DNA of 64,000 nucleotides from Limnomonas spitsbergensis (lineage: Eukaryota; Chlorophyta; Chlorophyceae; Chlamydomonadales). The notes below the pieces were generated by a model. It ran no database searches. It saw only the letters and a program-made list of their open reading frames with translations, and was not told the origin of the DNA. The DNA is taken from NCBI GenBank assembly GCA_037349105.1, contig JAYJMM010000037.1, positions 4,030,001 through 4,094,000 of the forward strand, written 5' to 3'. The translations under genes were made by a program, and so were the position numbers. Below, in pieces: positions 55,800 to 64,000 of the stretch. Position 1 is the stretch's first letter; every line of letters starts with the position of its first letter.

Positions 55800-56830
55800 T
55801 GGGGCAGAAGAAAGGGCAGCCAGGGGCATGGACAGGGGACATGAGAGCAGGGGACGGACAGGGGCAGGGGCAGGGATATCGGCAGGGGCATGGGTGTGGC
55901 CAGTGGGTTAGGGGACATGGACATGGACAGGGGGGGAGGGGGCAGGACAGGGACAGGGGGGGCAGGGGTAAGGGACAGGGTCCGGGACAGGGGACTGAAG
56001 ATGGGGAAAGGGGTTGGGCAGGGGGGTACAGGCAAGAGCAAAGGGGCAGGGGTGCAGCCGTGCAGGGACATGGGTGCATCGACGGGGAGTGCGAAGTGCA
56101 AGGGGTTAGAGTTGGGGGAGAGATATGGTGACAGGGGGGCTGGACAGTCTAGGGCAGGGGCAAGGGAGCAGGCCAAGCCAGGCCATGCCAGGACAAATCA
56201 GGGCAGGGCAGGGCAGGGCAGGGCAGGGCAGGGCGGGCAGGGCAGGGCAAGCCAGGACATGCCAGGACAAATCAGGGCAGGGCAGGACAGGACAGGACGA
56301 TTCAGGTCAGGTCAGGACAGGTCAGGTCAGGTCAGGACAGGACAGGCCAGGGCAGGCCATGCCATGCCATGCCAAGGCAGGCCAGGCCAGGGCAGGCCAG
56401 GTCAGGTCAGGTCAGTCCAGGCCAGGCCAGGCCAGGGCAGGCCAGGGCAGGCCAGGGCAGGGCAAGGCATGGCATGGCATGGCATGGCATGGCATGGCAT
56501 GGCATGGCATGGCATGGCATGGCATGGCAGGCCAGGGCAGGGCAGGCCAGGCCAGGGCAGGGCAGGCCAGGGCATGGCATGGCATGGCATGGCACTGGGG
56601 CCAGGGCAGGGGCCAGGGCAGGCCAGGGCAGGGGGCAGGGGCCAGGGGCCAGGGGGCCAGGGGGCCAGGGGGCCAGGGGGCCAGGGGGCCAGGGGGGCAG
56701 GGGGGCAGGGGGGCAGGGGGGCAGGGGGCCACGGGGCCAGGGGGCCAGGTGGCAGGTGGCAGGTGGCAGGTGGCAGGTGGCAGGGGGCAGGGGGCCAGGT
56801 CCAGGTCCAGGTCCAGGTCCAGGGCTAGTA
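55800..56830. repeat. Diversified pentamer satellite of copy 2
   Basis: 55800-56060 is loose cagggg(a/c)(c/a)agg sequence. 56150-56610 is pentamers in blocks (AGGGC, AGGCC, AGGAC, AGGTC, then ATGGC). 56610-56830 is AGGGGGCC, AGGTGGC and AGGTCC units. It occupies the same site as the pure AGGGC array of copy 1. Confidence 0.9.
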
Positions 56831-56840
56831 CCGATGCAGG

Positions 56841-57618
56841 CTAGTGCGTGCAGCTTGACAGGGACAAGTCATTGACTTTGCTTTGAAGAAGCTGCAACTC
56901 AGCAACCAAGTGCACGTAGCCTAAGTCACAAAACTGGATAATCTTCAGTCCAATGCATGCGGCTAGAGGGGTTAGGTCCAAGACTCCAGAGGCATGCTTC
57001 AAGGTGAGTGTCTGCAGTGTAGTGCACACAGCCAGAGGGGTCAGGTCCTTGACTCCATTACAATAGTCGAGGCTGAGAGTTCGCAGTCCAATCGAGTCAG
57101 GTCCTTCACACCCCCGACACCCAGACAGAAGTCGAGGGTATCCATTACCGTATAGTGCAAGCAGCCAGAGGGGTCAGGTCTTCGACTCCACGACAATGGT
57201 CGAAGCTGAGAGTATGCAGTGCAATGCACGCAGCCAGAGGGGACAGGTCCTTGACTCCATCACAAAACATGAAGCTGATAATATGCAATTCAGGGCACTC
57301 AGCCAAAGGGGCCAGTTCCCTGACTCTACCACAATCTATGAATTCGCGAGCTTGTAATCCTGTACATGCAGCCAGAGGGGTCAGGTCCTCGAGTTCATGA
57401 CAATTGTGGAGGTCAAGGGTCCGCAATCCTGAACACGTAGCCAGAACCTTGAGGTATGCAGCTTCTTTACTACCGGTAGTCAGAGCTTCCATATCGAGAG
57501 TTAGAACCGTCGTTGTTATGTTGACCACATCGCGTAAGGTGCGACTAGTTGCCCTGATTGAGGCCTTCCTGTCAAGCCTGGAGAGGATGATGGCCCACAC
57601 TTCAGGTGGGAGGTCCAT
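56841..57618 (-). pseudogene. F-box/LRR gene, duplication copy 2 (start intact, frame broken)
   Basis: From ATG 57618 the minus strand reads MDLPPEVWAIILSRLDRKAS IRATSRTLRDV, an F-box, then LRR-like units (LHNCHELEDLTPLAACTGLQ, …ELAPLAECPELHIISFMFCD…, GVKDLSPLAACIALHTLSF) to a TAA after ACTIR at ~57145. Homologous LRR sequence continues beyond the stop in other frames (TLDFCLGVGGVKDLT; then LAVCTTLQTLTLKHASGVLD). A missing PLAACI-like segment marks a deletion. A 157-residue truncated F-box/LRR protein could still be made from this copy. Such proteins usually select substrates for SCF ubiquitin ligases. Confidence 0.7.
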
Positions 57619-58381
57619 GATACCTAGGGTACCTAGGGTGGAAGCACAACAAGGTATGTGTTGATTTAATCTGGTGAACATGTGAATACATGTACTAGCA
57701 CACAGGCTACCAACACCATGCAATTTGAAACCAGCCAGCAGTAGAAGCCACCATGCACGCATGCAGGTGTACCAGGCAAAACGTTGGGGAACCAAACTTC
57801 ATTTTTGAAAACGACACGGCGTGGTGCGCTAGCTGAATGGGCATCAGATGGAAGGCAAAACAGTCGTACTAGGCAACCCTGTCCTCCCTCCTATCCATCA
57901 GTGTCTGGCATGTCCACCCACACTTGCTTAATGACCCACATGTCTCAACTGTTGCATCGGACCCTCCAACTCTGTGGGTTGCAGCCTCAGACCGTGCTTG
58001 CTTTGGGTCTGAAATGCCCAAGCACTTGTCAGTGAATACTGTTGCTTGGCATGGAACATCAAGGTTTGGATCCCGTCACCACCACAGCACTTGGGCAAAT
58101 TACTCGTCAGGCATGGAATCAGTGAGGGACGCATGAGCCCCCATTGTCACGACGTATGACTGCACCGTGCGTTTGACTGCGCCAACTGCTTTTTCGGTTG
58201 GAAGTTATGTGTGAACCTGTACAAGTGTGTTTGCCGTCTTAGAGGATTCCGATCTGGGTCCTTTACTTTTTCTTTCTTACTTTGATCTCACGGCCTACAA
58301 TAGACACCTAACGTTTCTAGCTATTGTTCCTGATTATCAATCTGCAAGTTAATCGTCAATCCAAGTCTTACTAAGGGGAAA

Positions 58382-58467
58382 CTGGCAGAGCAACTAGGCC
58401 AACAGCGACTCTATAAGCAATCAACAAGTCTCCTGATACGAAGCTGGCAGAGCATCTAGGCCAACAG
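58382..58467 (+). repeat. 24-bp direct repeat in the element's 5' region
   Basis: CTGGCAGAGCA(A/T)CTAGGCC AACAG occurs at 58382-58405 and 58444-58467 with one mismatch. It could lie in the LTR or leader. Confidence 0.9.
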
Positions 58468-58942
58468 TCGACCATCAGCAGCAATTAGCGTTATTCCTGC
58501 CTCTTAACAAGGCATATCTCCAGTCTACAGCTGGATATTACCACCAACCCACCATCACACCTCCAATCTACAGCCTTTCCTTTGGCTCCAAGTCGACCGT
58601 CTGATTTATCAGAGATATCTTCACTCATCAGAAGTCGCCAAGCAAGCGACTCATCACACAGATCAACGGCCACAATCGCCCAAGATCGTCCCAAGAACCC
58701 CATAAGTACCTCAAGTGTCGAGGCTTTACGAGATCTTGTCAACAGTATCGAAGAAGTCCAGGTGAAGTAGCAAGAGCTATCACCTGTTATCGAGCTGATT
58801 TCACTGAGTTACAGCAGTGGATCGAGAAGCTCTTACTATAAGCTCTGTAAGAGTTTATTAGTACTTGTTTAAGAAAGAAAAAGTCCGACTAGTGTCACCT
58901 CTAGTCGACTGTAGCGGAAATCGGTCGTCCTTAAGCCGATAA

Positions 58943-60211
58943 AAAGGTGAAGATGAGTGGGCTGTAGAAGTGCCCAAAGTCGCTCAGGAGATAGCAACGG
59001 ATAGTGTTGCTCAGAACACGAGGGGTGCTTTAGCGGCAAAGGAAGCTGCGAAGGTGCAGCCTAAGGGTAATGGAGAGACCTCGTCTCTCCCTGTACCGTT
59101 GATTGAGGTATTCATATCTAATTGGCAGAAGCTGTATAACAAGGCCGGGACTGATCAGGCATGCATGGACTCCGTGAGGATCAAGCAGGAAGCAGTGGAC
59201 TTGGCAGAGATGGAGTTGAAAAACCTAGCTCTTAACTGTAGCAAGGAGGAGTACGACGAGCTCAATGACAAGAAGGATCTCTTGCTAGATGAAAGGAATG
59301 CAGCTTTAAAGGCTGCATTGGCAGGGTCACCTAAAAAAGTGACAAGGGCTGTCACTGACGATGAAACTTCAGAGAAACTAAACATGCAGATGCCCAACCC
59401 TGTTTACGAGTACCTAAGCAGGGAGAGTGTTAGGTGTGCAAATACTGGAACTCCGTCAAAGATGACGGCTGCTACACGACTGGCAGTACCAGTGTTTGAC
59501 ACTGCTAGTGATGGTGGTTCACAGGCTGGCTCTATCGAGTCAGTAACAGCATCCACGTGTGCTCCCGAGGTCACTGTTCCAATGCAGTCTGCAGCGCCTT
59601 TTGCGGTGCATGAGCCCATGGCGCAGAGTGCACCAGTACATGCGCCTGTTGCGGACATTCCAGTATTCGTGCCTGTTGCTGCTGCCGCTTCTGTCCCTCC
59701 CTCCAATGCTGCGCCAATTCAGGGTGCATCTGTGAGAAGACAAGGTCATGGTGTGGAGTCTGGATCATCACGTCCGCCACCGCCACCACCACCGCCGCCG
59801 CCGTCGACGCAAGTTCCTGCGAGGTCGGCTGGACAGACGCATAACGTACCAGTCTACCCACAGTCTGGACGATATGAAGATTCTGTGGCGCGGATGCAAG
59901 GTTTGGCGTCCGTGTCGGAAGAGCCTGAAGGTGAAGGATCTGGGGGAAGTACCGGGGATGATGTCACCGCTGGAGAACCTCAAGAACAAGGTAACCGTTC
60001 CACGGGACCTGCTGCATCACAGTCGTTTCATACGGCTGCGGGCACTGAGCATTCCAATTGGAATACTCCTGTCACTCAGGGTCTAGGTGGTTCTGGTCTG
60101 GATAGCTCCAGGGTTAGGGCAGCCCGTGATAGGGCGGCGCTTGCCCAGAGACTGCTACTGGAACATGATCGCCGACAGCAAGGTGAGGATGCAGCTAGAG
60201 CTATGCAATGA
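58943..60211 (+). CDS. Retrotransposon ORF1 (gag-like, N-terminal)
   Basis: The frame is open from 58943 and ends TGA at 60209-60211. No ATG occurs before 59165 (MDSVRIKQEAVDLAEMELKN), so translation may use a non-AUG start (GTG at 58970), a spliced leader exon, or the 59165 start. Residues are mostly hydrophilic, with a short coiled-coil-like stretch early on, an 11-Pro tract around 59773-59805 and a Gln/Arg-rich end. Its stop overlaps the ORF2 start as ATGA. Confidence 0.65.
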   Translation, partial: KGEDEWAVEVPKVAQEIATDSVAQNTRGALAAKEAAKVQPKGNGETSSLPVPLIEVFISNWQKLYNKAGTDQACMDSVRIKQEAVDLAEMELKNLALNCSKEEYDELNDKKDLLLDERNAALKAALAGSPKKVTRAVTDDETSEKLNMQMPNPVYEYLSRESVRCANTGTPSKMTAATRLAVPVFDTASDGGSQAGSIESVTASTCAPEVTVPMQSAAPFAVHEPMAQSAPVHAPVADIPVFVPVAAAASVPPSNAAPIQGASVRRQGHGVESGSSRPPPPPPPPPPSTQVPARSAGQTHNVPVYPQSGRYEDSVARMQGLASVSEEPEGEGSGGSTGDDVTAGEPQEQGNRSTGPAASQSFHTAAGTEHSNWNTPVTQGLGGSGLDSSRVRAARDRAALAQRLLLEHDRRQQGEDAARAMQ

Positions 60212-62370
60212 CCAGTGAGCCCCTGCGGGCAGGCACCAGAGGTACGGCAGCTGCACCTTCCCAGGAACGCAGCTATCAAGAGCCGACTCAAGAAGACCAG
60301 AGTAGGTTCAGGCCTGCTCAGCAGGTACCTAGAGAGCAGTCATGGAATGGGTTTCCATTTGTGAGAGATTATAGTCAGAGTCAGAGAGAACACCGGTTCT
60401 CTGGTCAAGGTCAGGGCACCAATCAGGGTCAAGGGCACGATCAACATCAAGGTCAGTCGCAAGGGCAGGGCATGAACCAGAACCTGCGTTATGGACAGCA
60501 AGACCGAGGTGAGTTCCACGGAGGTGGGACAGGAACTGGCTATAGTCAGGGGCCAGCAGGAGGTAACCAACCACCTAATGGTGGACCACCTTCGGGTGGG
60601 GGTCAGCCTCCCGGTCACAGATGGGTGTCAAGACAGGGTGTGTTGCACGGGTCAGTAGACCCTGTCAGGAGCCAATCTACTGCAGGAGATGATCCTGGTG
60701 GACGCCCTGGTTCAGAGAGTGCCGCACCAGGACCAGTGAATTGGTTGACTGATGTCAGGTTAGATGGGAAGACGGTGATTGACTCGTCCAGGGTTGTTGA
60801 GTTCTCAGCGACTGAGAGCATTATCTCTCACAGGATATGGGACCGATCACTCAGGTTGTTCTGGGGGAATAACGTGCACAGGCTGCACGATGCTGTGTCT
60901 GCCCAGGTGAGCATCATCATGAGCACTATTCTGCCAGCAGGAGTTGCTTTTCTAAAGAAGCACTTCGCAGAGCTAGAGTTTTTGTGCCCCAGCGCTATGT
61001 CGCCCTTGGTGAGAGCCATTGAGGGCAGGGACGGCAGTACCAGGAATGATTTCCTGCAGGATGGCACTCAGACCATCATGGGGAACATGAGGAGGAATAA
61101 GATGATCCTGATGGGGGTCGAGGAGGCTGGGGTACGAGAGTACGAGCCTTATCCATTACAGGATGAGCCGTACAGCTTTATTGAAGCCCTGTTGATGGTA
61201 GCCAAGCGTTACCTCAACGTTGCGACATCGGCTGAATTGGCCATTTGGACCCAGGGCTGCATCATGGGTAAGCAGAATCAGCTTGACAGGACGGTACTTG
61301 TCAGCGAGAACCCCAGGCAGTTTGGGATCAGGTGTCTGTCTGTTTACTCAGCGTTTCAGGGGTCTAACAAGATCGCTTACAATGGGACGATTGAGAGGAC
61401 ATCCATCATTGATGTGATCATGCGTGGTGTACCAGTGTACCTCCAGGAGGTGTGTGAGAGAGAGCTCCAGGGCTTGGGTGTTGAAGATGATAACTTCATG
61501 GTCCAGGCGAGTGTGATCATTGAGGCCATGCAGAATGCCTATGAGTACCGTGTGAGGACACAGGTCAGGAAGGGTATCAGGTATGAGGACCTTACTGCAG
61601 AGGGAAGCAAGGATGCTGGAAGAAGAAACCAGAATTCTGGTCAGCATGCTACACCCCGGAGTCATGCCACGGAGGTGAGATCTAGTGCAGGGGGTTACCC
61701 TAGCACAATGCACCCGCATCGCGGCCCGAGCGCCGGATCATCCAGGCCTTTCCAGGCTGGAAGAGGAGGAGGTGGGTACAGCAATGTGCAGAGACCAACA
61801 GGATCGGGTTACCCGTCCAACAGACCGATGGCTGTTAAAAGCTGTCAGATCTGCCACGGTGATCACTACCTGGATAAGTGTGACCAGTTGCCTGCGTTCC
61901 TCGCGTCGGCAGCCAGAGGTAGAGCCATGGAGGCTTTGGAGAAGGGACAGAAGACTGCTGCGGGTAAACCAACAACGGACGATGCTCCCATGCATACTGC
62001 TGCAGTAGCAATGGCGCAGATGGATCCAGGTGAGCTTCAAAGGGCTGTGCCGTATGTGTCCTTAGGGCCAGAGTACAAGCCGGAGGCTGAGGTAAAGTTC
62101 AATCTGGACAACCACTATGCCGCGCGTGCGGTGGAGGAGGATCAGAGTGGTGTTAGGTTCTATCAACGAGACAACGGTGAGGACTATGAGCACGTACATG
62201 ATGCTGCCTACAGAAGTCCAGGGCTTCACGCGCACGCAACAGAGTACAGAGGTGAGGAAGTGCACAGTGCGCAGCTTGCGCAATACAATGATGGATGGGA
62301 TGAGCCAGGTGACCCTGATCAATGCCCAGGGGTTGAAGCACAGGGATGCTTTGGGTCCAATTACAACTGA
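60208..62370 (+). CDS. Retrotransposon ORF2 (gag-like with zinc knuckle)
   Basis: 720 residues. The first ~180 are Gly/Gln-rich (QGQGTNQGQGHDQHQGQ). Residues ~185-450 are globular and mostly helical (RLHDAVSAQVSIIMSTIL, VAFLKKHFAELEFL, VAKRYLNVATSAELAIW), likely the capsid-like part. At residue ~547 is CQICHGDHYLDKC, a CX2CX3HX4C zinc knuckle, a spacing seen in some gag families. The ORF ends in TGA at 62368, after which the same frame stays open into ORF3. Confidence 0.75.
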   Translation: MTSEPLRAGTRGTAAAPSQERSYQEPTQEDQSRFRPAQQVPREQSWNGFPFVRDYSQSQREHRFSGQGQGTNQGQGHDQHQGQSQGQGMNQNLRYGQQDRGEFHGGGTGTGYSQGPAGGNQPPNGGPPSGGGQPPGHRWVSRQGVLHGSVDPVRSQSTAGDDPGGRPGSESAAPGPVNWLTDVRLDGKTVIDSSRVVEFSATESIISHRIWDRSLRLFWGNNVHRLHDAVSAQVSIIMSTILPAGVAFLKKHFAELEFLCPSAMSPLVRAIEGRDGSTRNDFLQDGTQTIMGNMRRNKMILMGVEEAGVREYEPYPLQDEPYSFIEALLMVAKRYLNVATSAELAIWTQGCIMGKQNQLDRTVLVSENPRQFGIRCLSVYSAFQGSNKIAYNGTIERTSIIDVIMRGVPVYLQEVCERELQGLGVEDDNFMVQASVIIEAMQNAYEYRVRTQVRKGIRYEDLTAEGSKDAGRRNQNSGQHATPRSHATEVRSSAGGYPSTMHPHRGPSAGSSRPFQAGRGGGGYSNVQRPTGSGYPSNRPMAVKSCQICHGDHYLDKCDQLPAFLASAARGRAMEALEKGQKTAAGKPTTDDAPMHTAAVAMAQMDPGELQRAVPYVSLGPEYKPEAEVKFNLDNHYAARAVEEDQSGVRFYQRDNGEDYEHVHDAAYRSPGLHAHATEYRGEEVHSAQLAQYNDGWDEPGDPDQCPGVEAQGCFGSNYN

Positions 62371-62403
62371 CATGGGGTACCTGGTACCCATCACCTGACA
62401 GCA
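62371..62403 (+). promoter_or_regulatory. Candidate recoding region between ORF2 and ORF3
   Basis: One TGA (62368-62370, context AAC TGA CAT) separates two same-frame ORFs; the 33 nt between contain no other stop. GGGTACC (62375-62381) and GGTACCC (62383-62389) form a perfect 7-bp inverted repeat with a one-base centre, starting four nt after the stop. Such arrangements are used for stop readthrough in other retroelements. The role here is inferred. Confidence 0.45.
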
Positions 62404-63378
62404 ATGGCTGCAGTATTAGGGAGTTTTCGAGATGACTTTGCTAAAAAGGGGTCTAAAAAATTTCCAGACGGGTTCCAGGGGAAGTCCAGAGTCCCTGCCC
62501 CGGCTTCCAAATTAGATACACTTGTCGGGTTTTCGGAAGCTGAGGCTGACGCGGGCAAATATCGCACATTTTCTGGGGATCCATTTGTGGACAGGGGGGC
62601 AGCTTCTGCTTCACTTTTTCAGACTGAGGTGCCGACCACGTTGCTTACGCACGGTCCAGGTTCTCGATGGTCTGAGGTTAGGGTTCCGGCGAACGGACGG
62701 CAGTCTGAGATTGAACCTACTATATTATCTTCTGATGTTTCTCTAAAAGACACTAGCCAACGCTTAATATTTGATCGATCTGCTTCCCTCCGTGTGCATA
62801 CTGCTGCAGAGCTTGAGCCTGAGTCGTTCCTGGTGAGAGAATTACCTGAACCTGACCCTCTGCGTATGAGCGCACTCATTGCTAACGCATCGGACATTGG
62901 TGCATACTTTCGTTCGCTTACAGGATCTTTATTCTATTTTGCGAACCCTGAAGAGTCGCCAGGTGAGCAAGTGGGCTTGATCTATGATGGCGGCAGGAAA
63001 CAATTGCCTGATCGGGCCATGTTAGACTTCGGGTCGAATTGTCATTTGATTACTGACAGAGAGGCGCATCGACTGGGCATTCCTGTTCTTCCTTACCCCA
63101 TGAAACTGGCCACTAGCGGTGGCGTTGACACGATCAGGGGCATTACGCCTATTGTTACAATTTCATATGGGGCAGGGGCGATGGAGCTTACCAGTGAACA
63201 TTGCTTCCTTGTCATTGCCTGGGCACCGTCACATTCGTTCACTGCACTGTTCGGGAACCCTGATAGCATACATTTCAGAGCGATCCATGATGTTGCTAGG
63301 GGTATCCTGACATTCAGACCAAATTGGTGTTCAGATGTTCTTGACTTGCCAGTATCGACTGTTCGATCTGATAACTAG
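62404..63378 (+). CDS. Retrotransposon ORF3 (retropepsin-like aspartic protease)
   Basis: 324 residues from ATG 62404 to TAG 63376. At residue ~205 is AMLDFGSNCHLITDREAHRL, which fits the DxG(S/A) active-site loop of retroviral-type proteases, with Phe where Thr or Ser is usual. It is followed by KLATSGGVDTIRGITPIVTI and a hydrophobic FLVIAWAPSHSFTALFGNPD. The ~200 residues before it are of unknown function. In frame with ORF2 across a single TGA. Confidence 0.65.
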   Translation: MAAVLGSFRDDFAKKGSKKFPDGFQGKSRVPAPASKLDTLVGFSEAEADAGKYRTFSGDPFVDRGAASASLFQTEVPTTLLTHGPGSRWSEVRVPANGRQSEIEPTILSSDVSLKDTSQRLIFDRSASLRVHTAAELEPESFLVRELPEPDPLRMSALIANASDIGAYFRSLTGSLFYFANPEESPGEQVGLIYDGGRKQLPDRAMLDFGSNCHLITDREAHRLGIPVLPYPMKLATSGGVDTIRGITPIVTISYGAGAMELTSEHCFLVIAWAPSHSFTALFGNPDSIHFRAIHDVARGILTFRPNWCSDVLDLPVSTVRSDN

Positions 63379-63426
63379 ATTATGCACAGCACCTTTCAAC
63401 TCTGCACGATTACATCGTAAAGAGTT

Positions 63427-63437
63427 GGGGGGGGAAG
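63427..63437 (+). other. Polypurine-tract-like sequence
   Basis: GGGGGGGGAAG followed by TGTG. It resembles a polypurine tract, but the following bases do not match the 5' LTR start, so it would be internal, if functional at all. Confidence 0.3.
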
Positions 63438-63650
63438 TGTGCTGCTGACTGTGATGATTCAGTATTTTAAATCACTCAATCTGCTCTGCTTCCCTCCTCC
63501 TCAATGCTGCAGATCTACTCCTACAAGTGAGTACCAGTCTTCATACTGCACCACCCCCTGATTACGGTGTAGTGGACTCTGTTAGTATCAGTAGTTAGTG
63601 ATTTCTATTGTATAATGCTGAGCACCAATGGTGCCTGTCATTGTGCGCAG

Positions 63651-64000
63651 ATGGCTATCCCACCGCCTCGCGATATGCCAATGGTTAGGAGATGGCTTGG
63701 GGAGCAACACCCCCTAGCTGTTCCTCGGGAATACCTAAACAGCCTTCACTGCTGGAAAGATGGACGCAATAGGACATGGCCAAGGTTGCAGAATTATTTA
63801 TCAATCAATCAGTTCAACCAGATGGAGAGGCTGCCACCTCGCGAGTGGTTCAATCACGTACAGCCGGATGACAGTGACATTCCCCTACAGTTCTATGCTG
63901 AGCGAGCTCCCGTAGCAGCGAATCTCGTTGTAAACGAAATGTACCACATTTCAGGAAATCTGGACCTGCTAAATACCATAGCCAGCTCTGATGAGCTGGT
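63651..64000 (+). CDS. Retrotransposon ORF4, partial at the window end
   Basis: Open from ATG 63651 (preceded by ttgtgcgcag, which could also be a splice acceptor) to the last base. It reads MAIPPPRDMPMVRRWLGEQH …, WPRLQNYLSINQFNQMERLP …, and LVVNEMYHISGNLDLLNTIA. No domain recognised in the first 116 residues. The reverse transcriptase presumably lies beyond the window. Confidence 0.6.
   Translation, partial: MAIPPPRDMPMVRRWLGEQHPLAVPREYLNSLHCWKDGRNRTWPRLQNYLSINQFNQMERLPPREWFNHVQPDDSDIPLQFYAERAPVAANLVVNEMYHISGNLDLLNTIASSDEL

Larger units (their letters stand above)
54645..58144. repeat. Segmental duplication, copy 2
   Basis: Matches 30035-34970. It is truncated on the left relative to the hypothetical ORF at 29792-30223 and interrupted on the right, directly after GAGCCCCCAT, by an LTR beginning TGTCACGACG. 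Confidence 0.95.
58145..64000 (+). mobile_element. LTR retrotransposon, 5' part (runs past the window end)
   Basis: The left boundary is exact because the host sequence is known from duplication copy 1: GAGCCCCCAT then TGTCACGACG, a common LTR start. Inside are gag-like ORFs with a zinc knuckle and an aspartic-protease-like ORF, then a further ORF open at 64000. I could not define the LTR end or primer-binding site, and reverse transcriptase/integrase are not in the window, so the superfamily is undecided. Confidence 0.85.

Noticed and set aside
63427..63440. 3' end of the retrotransposon (polypurine tract followed by LTR)
   Set aside because: The bases after the G tract (TGTGCTGCTG) do not match the 5' LTR start (TGTCACGACG), and another ORF follows, so the element continues.

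Overview
This is a nuclear window from a eukaryote, most likely a green alga. The evidence is intron-rich genes with GT-AG introns, plant-type protein families (a Ulp2/SENP6-7-like SUMO protease and an SRC2-like C2 protein with a Pro/Gln-rich tail), F-box/ankyrin and F-box/LRR genes, TTTAGGG-like telomeric motifs inside minisatellites, and very heavy tandem-repeat content. A prasinophyte such as Cymbomonas is my guess from the style of the ankyrin repeats; it is not shown by the sequence alone.

Layout. About 0.25-9.0 kb (minus strand): a SUMO-specific cysteine protease with at least 13 exons, whose introns are full of decayed copies of its own exon junctions and of tandem repeats. 10.5-11.6 kb (plus): a single-exon F-box-like/ankyrin-repeat protein. 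13.1-19.6 kb: stacked minisatellites (30 bp, ~165 bp, 18 bp, and a 3-kb array of 41-bp units with a 408-bp higher-order repeat). 20.4-22.9 kb (plus): a decayed multi-exon gene. 22.9-29.8 kb: dispersed small elements, 116/110-bp arrays and a near-perfect 35-bp hairpin. 30.0-35.0 kb and 54.6-58.1 kb: two copies of a segmental duplication, each with an F-box/LRR pseudogene next to a pentamer satellite. In copy 1 the satellite has become about 484 perfect AGGGC units. 38.6-48.8 kb (minus): an eight-exon C2-domain gene whose introns carry 42-bp, 17-bp, 26-bp and 30-bp arrays. 58.1-64.0 kb (plus): an LTR retrotransposon inserted into copy 2 of the duplication. It has gag-like, zinc-knuckle and protease-like ORFs and runs off the window end.

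The main observation is shared by the two well-resolved genes. Their introns contain partial, diverged copies ('echoes') of the neighbouring exon plus its splice site, usually one to three per junction. In one case (C2 gene, 40.4-42.2 kb) such an echo appears to have grown into a ~43-unit minisatellite in which every unit repeats the 5' splice-site sequence. The catalytic-cysteine exon of the protease also has a second, apparently intact version downstream. A second point of interest is the retrotransposon, where two ORFs lie in the same frame separated by a single TGA followed at once by a short inverted repeat, which suggests stop-codon readthrough. I found no rRNA, tRNA, CRISPR or bacterial-type operon.
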